From NCBI GenBank assembly GCA_017861355.1, contig JAGFXQ010000083.1:1-12369 (forward strand): a stretch of 12,369 bases of DNA. The letters are read 5' to 3'. Shown here one piece after another: positions 8,321 through 12,369 of this stretch (the stretch's first letter is position 1; the number at the start of each line of letters is the position of its first letter). The translations under genes and the position numbers were made by a program. Origin of the DNA: Bacillota bacterium. GTDB taxonomy: Bacteria; Bacillota; Clostridia; Lachnospirales; Lachnospiraceae. Below the pieces are notes generated by a model that was not told the DNA's origin, searched no databases, and saw only the letters and a list, made by a program, of their open reading frames with translations.

Positions 8321-9061
8321 ATGAGTGTATTAGGACGAATTCATTCTTTGGAGAGTTTTGGTACAGTGGATGGACCGGGGATTCGATTTGTGGTTTTCCT
8401 GCAAGGGTGTCCTCTGCGTTGTCGGTTCTGCCATAATCCCGACACCTGGGAGGTTCATAAGGGTAATGAATATACATCGGAGCAGTTGTATGAGGAAATA
8501 TTAAAGTATAAATCATATATGGATTTTTCCGGTGGAGGAGTGACTTTTACCGGTGGGGAACCCTTGCTGCAGGCTGAGTTCATTCTTGAGATCTGCAAGA
8601 AGTTGAAGAAGCAGGGAATCTCTATCGCCATAGATACCTCCGGCTTTATCTGGAATGACGTAGTACAGGAGGTGTTGGAATACACTGATCTGGTACTGCT
8701 GGATATTAAGAATTATGATCCGATTGTATATAAGGAAGTCACCGGAGTACCTTTGGATCCGACATTAAAGCTACTGGATTATCTTAGAGAGAAGAAGATC
8801 AATACCTGGATCAGATATGTACTGGTTCCGGGACTCACGGATAATCTTAACAGTGTCAAAGAGCTATCCGGGCATCTGGACCAGTATCCTAATGTTGAAA
8901 AGATAGAATTACTTCCTTTTCATAAAATGGGAGAGTTTAAGTGGAAGGAAATGGGGTTGAATTATACCCTGTCCGATACCAAAGAACCCGAAAAGGCACT
9001 AATCGAACAAGCCAGATCGATATTCGAGACCAATGGCAAAAAGGTTTCGGTTAGCTCGTAA
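8321..9061 (+). CDS. pflA: Pyruvate formate-lyase activating enzyme (radical SAM)
   Basis: A radical S-adenosylmethionine enzyme that installs the glycyl radical on PFL. It has 246 residues, typical for the short PflA type without the extra ferredoxin-like cluster insert seen in other glycyl-radical activases. The 4Fe-4S ligands are Cys30, Cys34 and Cys37 (CPLRCRFC, C-x3-C-x2-C), followed by HNPDTW as in known PflA proteins. The SAM-binding GGE-type motif is GGGVTFTGGEPLLQ (about 71-84). The start is supported by AAAGGAG at 8305-8311, 9 nt before the ATG, and by N-terminal residues IHSLESFGTVDGPGIRFV that match the family opening. The gene sits directly behind pflB and ahead of a strong terminator, so it closes the operon. 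Confidence 0.96.
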   Translation: MSVLGRIHSLESFGTVDGPGIRFVVFLQGCPLRCRFCHNPDTWEVHKGNEYTSEQLYEEILKYKSYMDFSGGGVTFTGGEPLLQAEFILEICKKLKKQGISIAIDTSGFIWNDVVQEVLEYTDLVLLDIKNYDPIVYKEVTGVPLDPTLKLLDYLREKKINTWIRYVLVPGLTDNLNSVKELSGHLDQYPNVEKIELLPFHKMGEFKWKEMGLNYTLSDTKEPEKALIEQARSIFETNGKKVSVSS

Positions 9062-9090
9062 TCATAATTCACTTATCATATAATCTGTAA

Positions 9091-9116
9091 CGCCCCGGAA
9101 TCCGGGGCGTTTTTTT
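9091..9116 (+). terminator. Intrinsic terminator of pflBA
   Basis: A perfect 8-bp G+C-rich stem, CGCCCCGG (9091-9098) with CCGGGGCG (9102-9109), has a 3-nt loop and runs straight into seven T residues (9110-9116). It lies 30 nt after the pflA stop codon. This is a textbook rho-independent terminator and separates pflBA from the chemoreceptor gene. Confidence 0.95.
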
Positions 9117-9196
9117 GAGTCATAATCCGGAAGACCGATTTATTGGTAAAAAATGTCAGAATATAACTGCTTATGTAGTGATTTCTGATGAAATAA

Positions 9197-9225
9197 TTGT
9201 AATTTGTCAAAATATATTGTAAAAT
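9197..9225 (+). promoter_or_regulatory. Candidate housekeeping-sigma promoter of the chemoreceptor gene
   Basis: TTGTAA (9197-9202) and TAAAAT (9220-9225) are 17 nt apart and match the -35 and -10 consensus at four and five of six positions. The region is strongly AT-rich and lies between the pflBA terminator and the gene start at 9288, giving a leader of about 55 nt. An overlapping -35 choice, TTGTCA at 9204-9209, has poorer spacing. I found no motility-sigma (TAAA-N15-GCCGATAA) pattern here. Confidence 0.5.
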
Positions 9226-9287
9226 AGTAATGAATAGTAGATAAATTTTAGAAATATTCCCCAATAAAACCTACAGGAGGTTTTCAG

Positions 9288-11300
9288 ATGAAGAGATTTG
9301 ACAGTATTAAGACAAAATTGTTAGGAGGTTTCCTCGCATTAATTCTGATCTCGACAATTTCAATGGCTTACATTATTACCAGTAAGGCAAGTGATTTGAT
9401 TCGTAAGGGTTCAGAAGATGAATCGGTGATGCTGGCGCAGGAAGGAGCAAAACTGGTAGCTACGAGAGTCAGCGGTACGATTGAATTGCTAAGAACGATA
9501 GCTTCACAGGAAGAAATCGTATCTATGGATTGGGAGGAGCAGCAGGCAATTCTGCTGAATCAGCTTCCTACCACCGATTATCTGGTATTAGGTGTTGTGT
9601 CACCGGATGGTACCGCACGTTATACCGATGGTTCAGAAAGTCAATTAGGAGACCGAGATTACATAATCAAGGCATTTTCCGGTGAAGCGAATATCTCGGA
9701 TGTCTTAATCAGCCGTGTAACCGGTGAACCTGTTACGATGGTGGCAGCACCGATCAAGGACGGAGATGAAATTGTCGGTGTATTGATCGGACGAAGAGAT
9801 GGTACAGCATTGAGCAAGATCACAAGCGACATGTCTTATTCTGACCTTGGATATTCCTACATGGTGAATACCCAAGGTACGATTGTTGCTCATAAAATCA
9901 AGGATTTAGTCCTAACACAATTTAATCCGATCACCTTGGCGGAGACGGATCCGACTTTGGAAGATTATGCGAAAACGATTCAAACCATTGTTGATAATAA
10001 AAATGGTTATATCAAATACAAATTTGCTGCTCCTGATACACCGGAGGCTACCTTATATGCCGGATACGCAGAAGTAGCAGGTACAAATTGGATTTTTGTT
10101 AGTACCACAGATGAAAGCGAAGAGTTGGCACCGATTAACTCTTTAAGGAACAGTATCGCAATGATACTTGCGATCACCATTGTCGTTCTTGCAATATTAA
10201 TCTATTTGGGTGCTACAAGCATCACCAAGCCTACCATTACTATGTCGAAGATCTCGGACAGTATTGCCAATCTTGATCTGACGGTGAATATTCCGGAAAG
10301 TCTCTTGAAGAAGAAGGATGAGAATGGTATCTTAGCAAGAGCGATGCAGTCGATTATGCTTAACCTTCGTAAGGTCATAGGAGAGGTTACGGATTCTGCA
10401 CTTCAGGTTTCATCTACTGCTCAGGAACTGACAGCAACTGCGGAGCAATCTGCTACGGCATCGGAAGAAGTATCAAGAACGGTAGAAGAGATTGCAAAGG
10501 GTGCTTCGGATCAGGCAGCAAACACTGAGACAGGTTCCCATCAGGCAATCCAATTGGGTGAGTTTATTGATAAGAACCGGGAATTCATGTTCAATATGAA
10601 CAAAGCTTCCGATAAGGTAACCGCTGTTGTAAATGACGGAATTCAAGAAGTAACCCGATTAACTGAGATCACAAATGAGAATAATCAGGCTACCAACGAA
10701 ATCTATAACATTATCCTAAAGACCAACGAAAGTACGATTCAAATCAGTGAAGCAAGTAATGTAATTGCATCCATTGCGGATCAGACAAATCTTCTTGCAT
10801 TAAATGCCTCCATCGAAGCTGCGAGAGCAGGTGAATTAGGAAAGGGCTTTGCTGTAGTTGCTTCTGAGATTAAGAAGCTGGCTGGCCAATCCGCTAATTC
10901 GACCAACTATATCGACGGCATCGTGAAAGAGCTTCAGGAAAATGTTGCAAAGGCAGTAGAGAGCATGGAGCATATCAATGCAATCTCCAAAGAACAGTCC
11001 AGCAGTGTGGGCAATACGAAATCAAAATATGAATCAATCAAGATTGCAATGTATGATTCCATAGAGGCAGTTAACCAGTTAAATGCTTCGGAGGGAGAGA
11101 TGATAAAGTCAAAGAATGAAATTCTTGATATGCTACAAACTCTTTCCGCAATAGCAGAAGAAAACGCAGCAAGTACGGAGGAAGCATCCTCAGCGATGGT
11201 GGAGCAAAGTGCTTCCATGGATGAGATTGCAAAATCCAGTGAAAGATTAGCATCTCTTGCAGCAAGTCTTCAGCAGACAATTATGAGATTCAAGGTTTGA
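9288..11300 (+). CDS. Methyl-accepting chemotaxis protein with periplasm-type dCache sensor
   Basis: A transmembrane chemoreceptor of 670 residues. The first membrane helix is about 11-31 (LLGGFLALILISTISMAYII). An extracellular sensor, about 35-285, has the look of a double Cache domain, with PDGTARYTDGSESQLGDRDY and later a second PAS-like half around SYMVNTQGTIVAHK. The second membrane helix is about 287-309 (SIAMILAITIVVLAILIYLG), followed by a HAMP linker to about 363. The long coiled-coil signalling domain fills the rest. Its tip, IADQTNLLALNASIEAARAG near 495-515, binds CheA/CheW in this family. There is no CheR-docking pentapeptide; the chain ends MRFKV. AGGAGG at 9275-9280, 7 nt before the ATG, fixes the start. 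No che gene is adjacent, so it must use a signalling cluster elsewhere. dCache receptors commonly bind amino acids, amines or organic acids; the ligand cannot be read from sequence. Confidence 0.93.
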   Translation: MKRFDSIKTKLLGGFLALILISTISMAYIITSKASDLIRKGSEDESVMLAQEGAKLVATRVSGTIELLRTIASQEEIVSMDWEEQQAILLNQLPTTDYLVLGVVSPDGTARYTDGSESQLGDRDYIIKAFSGEANISDVLISRVTGEPVTMVAAPIKDGDEIVGVLIGRRDGTALSKITSDMSYSDLGYSYMVNTQGTIVAHKIKDLVLTQFNPITLAETDPTLEDYAKTIQTIVDNKNGYIKYKFAAPDTPEATLYAGYAEVAGTNWIFVSTTDESEELAPINSLRNSIAMILAITIVVLAILIYLGATSITKPTITMSKISDSIANLDLTVNIPESLLKKKDENGILARAMQSIMLNLRKVIGEVTDSALQVSSTAQELTATAEQSATASEEVSRTVEEIAKGASDQAANTETGSHQAIQLGEFIDKNREFMFNMNKASDKVTAVVNDGIQEVTRLTEITNENNQATNEIYNIILKTNESTIQISEASNVIASIADQTNLLALNASIEAARAGELGKGFAVVASEIKKLAGQSANSTNYIDGIVKELQENVAKAVESMEHINAISKEQSSSVGNTKSKYESIKIAMYDSIEAVNQLNASEGEMIKSKNEILDMLQTLSAIAEENAASTEEASSAMVEQSASMDEIAKSSERLASLAASLQQTIMRFKV

Positions 11301-11302
11301 TA

Positions 11303-11540
11303 AGAATTCAATAATAAGAGGCTGCTTCAATGCAATGAATTAGCTAAGGCAAGGGTAACACGCATCCCTCACACACAGGTTGACAGACATCTCACCGGAT
11401 ATGTATGTCATTATCGAACATAAATGTTCGCTATTGCCACACATATCCGGTAAGCTGTCTGTCAAACAGTGTATTATGGGATACATGTTACCCTTGTCTT
11501 AGCTAATACTTCAAGTTTCCAAGCAGCCTATTATAATTCT
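11303..11540. repeat. 238-nt interrupted hairpin element downstream of the chemoreceptor gene
   Basis: A very long inverted repeat that begins 3 nt after the chemoreceptor stop and fills most of a 345-nt gene-free spacer. Paired blocks from outside in: AGAATT 11303-11308 with 11535-11540; GGCTGCTT 11320-11327 with 11521-11528 (8 of 8); 11341-11368 with 11478-11505 (25 of 28); TTGACAGACA 11380-11389 with its complement near 11456-11465 (10 of 10); ACCGGATATGT 11394-11404 with 11441-11451 (11 of 11); and an apical CGAACA-TAAA-TGTTCG at 11415-11430. Internal loops separate the blocks. No T-run follows, so it is not a standard terminator. It contains no convincing ORF. GGTAACACGCATCCCT (11354-11369) is shared, with one mismatch, with the hairpin at 5742-5855. 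It could be a miniature inverted-repeat element, a structured RNA, or a relic of a larger insertion. Confidence 0.8.
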
Positions 11541-11585
11541 CATTCTGCCAACGATAATGATAAACTGAGATAGGCAAAATTAATG

Positions 11586-11614
11586 TGGAAAATCGGTCGG
11601 ACTTAGGATAGAAT
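11586..11614 (+). promoter_or_regulatory. Candidate promoter of the histidine-phosphatase gene
   Basis: TGGAAA (11586-11591) and TAGAAT (11609-11614) are 17 nt apart and match the -35 and -10 consensus at four and five of six positions. They lie beyond the long hairpin and about 30 nt before the start codon, leaving a leader of roughly 25 nt. The match is moderate and unconfirmed by any second signal. Confidence 0.4.
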
Positions 11615-11645
11615 AGAGTAATATTATGATACCGGAGCGAACAAG

Positions 11646-12245
11646 ATGAAGATATATTTAATTAGACATGGTGAAACAGACTGGAATCGGCAAGGTAGAT
11701 TTCAAGGCAGAGAAGATATTGCATTGAATGAAAATGGATTGCTTCAGGCAAAAAGATGCGCAGCAGCATTATCGAATGATCGGTTTGAAGCGGTGATTAC
11801 AAGCCCTTTGGTGCGTGCCAGAAGAACTGGGGAAATCATCGCAGAACATCTTGGGATAAACAAGTTAATTGTGGAAGAAGGGATAACGGAACGGGACTTC
11901 TCGAAAGTATCCGGATTGACTCCGTTTGAGAGAGAAGCCTTCTATGCCTCGGGAGAAAAGGATGATAAGGAGCCTTGGGAGAAGCTGTGTGATCGAATGC
12001 TCGAAAGTATGTACAAATACGCAAAGCAGTTCTCAAAGGAGGATATTATTATGGTATCTCATGGTGCTTCCATCAATTCTGTATTATCTGTCATAAGCAG
12101 TGGCAAGACTGGCACCGGCAAGATCATTCTGAAGAACACCTGCATTAATATCATTCATTTTGAGCATGGTAAATTCCGATTAGGCGAATACAATCTTACT
12201 TCGGAGGAATATATCGCTTTAAAGCAGGGTATGAATATAGGTTGA
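11646..12245 (+). CDS. Histidine phosphatase family protein (phosphoglycerate-mutase-like)
   Basis: A 199-residue cytoplasmic enzyme of the histidine phosphatase superfamily, which moves phosphate through a phospho-histidine. The opening IYLIRHGETDWNRQGRFQG carries the RHG motif with the nucleophile His8. The second catalytic His is in MVSHGASIN (about 137-145), and the usual acid is likely in ITERDFSKVSGL. The length fits broad-specificity phosphatases, sugar-phosphate phosphatases and alpha-ribazole phosphatase (CobC), and is shorter than true glycolytic phosphoglycerate mutase (about 230-250). No cobalamin or other pathway genes are adjacent, so the substrate is open. GGAG at 11634-11637, 8 nt before the ATG, supports the start. 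Its stop codon lies inside the next promoter's -35 box, so it ends a transcription unit or is followed by independent transcription. Confidence 0.9.
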   Translation: MKIYLIRHGETDWNRQGRFQGREDIALNENGLLQAKRCAAALSNDRFEAVITSPLVRARRTGEIIAEHLGINKLIVEEGITERDFSKVSGLTPFEREAFYASGEKDDKEPWEKLCDRMLESMYKYAKQFSKEDIIMVSHGASINSVLSVISSGKTGTGKIILKNTCINIIHFEHGKFRLGEYNLTSEEYIALKQGMNIG

Positions 12246-12270
12246 CATTATTTGTATGCAGTGCTAAAAT
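12242..12270 (+). promoter_or_regulatory. Near-consensus extended -10 promoter reading out of the right edge
   Basis: TTGACA (12242-12247, six of six) and TAAAAT (12265-12270, five of six) are exactly 17 nt apart, and TGC (12262-12264) precedes the -10 box as an extended -10 element. This is the best promoter match in the window. The -35 box overlaps the TGA stop (12243-12245) of the histidine-phosphatase gene. Transcription should start near 12277 and serve a gene or RNA beyond base 12369. Confidence 0.75.
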
Positions 12271-12276
12271 ATAGGC

Positions 12277-12369
12277 TCGAACTAAATATTAACCACGGGT
12301 TTTCTTGGCAAAATCCAAGGAAAAAAGTGTACCTTGCGTACGCCGTCGCTTGGCAAGATATTTGTAAAA
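12277..12369 (+). other. Structured leader or RNA 5' end running off the window
   Basis: The predicted transcript from the strong promoter opens with no start codon plus ribosome site that I can identify. It can form a 9-bp hairpin (12300-12308 with 12315-12323, loop CAAAAT) and a 5-bp stem CTTGC/GCAAG (12333-12337 with 12353-12357) that encloses part of the palindrome GCGTACGC (12336-12343). CTTGGCAA occurs twice, at 12304-12311 and 12349-12356. The second half is more G+C-rich than the surrounding spacer. I do not recognise a known riboswitch class. It may be a regulatory leader, a small RNA or just a long untranslated region; the truncation prevents a call. Confidence 0.35.

Noticed and set aside
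11415..11430. CGAAC-N6-GTTCG in the tip of the long hairpin resembles the Bacillus SOS (LexA) box.
   Set aside because: The standard box has four bases between the half-sites, here there are six. It sits at the apex of the hairpin and not at a promoter, so hairpin geometry explains it better.
11303..11540. The long inverted repeat as the ends of a complete insertion sequence or as a CRISPR unit.
   Set aside because: No transposase fits between the arms, no clear target duplication flanks them, and there is no regularly spaced direct repeat.
12300..12326. 9-bp hairpin followed by A residues as a terminator of the histidine-phosphatase gene.
   Set aside because: There is no T-run after the stem on either strand, and it lies downstream of a strong promoter, where it fits a leader structure better.

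Overview
The window looks like ordinary chromosome from a strictly fermentative, motile member of the Bacillota, most likely a Lachnospiraceae-type clostridium. That placement rests on protein style (clostridial GltB/GltD, oxygen-sensitive pyruvate formate-lyase with its activase, a dCache chemoreceptor), AGGAGG-type ribosome binding sites and moderate-to-low G+C. It is inference, since there is no rRNA or other phylogenetic marker here. Every recognisable gene is on the + strand.

Layout. (1) 1-5675: gltB-gltD, the two subunits of NADPH-dependent glutamate synthase. gltB enters already under way from the left edge. Its glutaminase domain is interrupted near 602-609, where about 100 nt of conserved coding sequence is missing and the frame changes. 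As written, the large subunit is therefore split into two reading frames. (2) 5676-6068: a gene-free spacer holding a long imperfect hairpin (5742-5855) and, nearer the next gene, a CRP/FNR-type palindrome (5937-5950). (3) 6069-9061: pflB-pflA, pyruvate formate-lyase and its radical-SAM activating enzyme, closed by a clear intrinsic terminator (9091-9116). (4) 9197-11300: a promoter and a 670-residue membrane chemoreceptor with no other chemotaxis gene beside it. (5) 11301-11645: a second gene-free spacer, mostly filled by a 238-nt interrupted hairpin (11303-11540). (6) 11646-12245: a histidine-phosphatase-family enzyme. (7) 12242-12369: a near-consensus promoter whose -35 box overlaps the stop codon of that gene, followed by a structured leader for a gene beyond the right edge.

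How the genes work together. gltBD makes glutamate from glutamine and 2-oxoglutarate. pflBA turns pyruvate plus CoA into acetyl-CoA and formate anaerobically. The chemoreceptor presumably steers motility toward an unidentified small ligand. These are neighbouring but separate transcription units, and nothing shows one combined pathway.

I do not see a new multi-gene system. The least explained material is the pair of long intergenic hairpins, which share a 15-of-16-nt motif in equivalent stem positions and may be two members of one dispersed structured repeat family. The gltB lesion is next: it is either a real pseudogenisation or an assembly fault.
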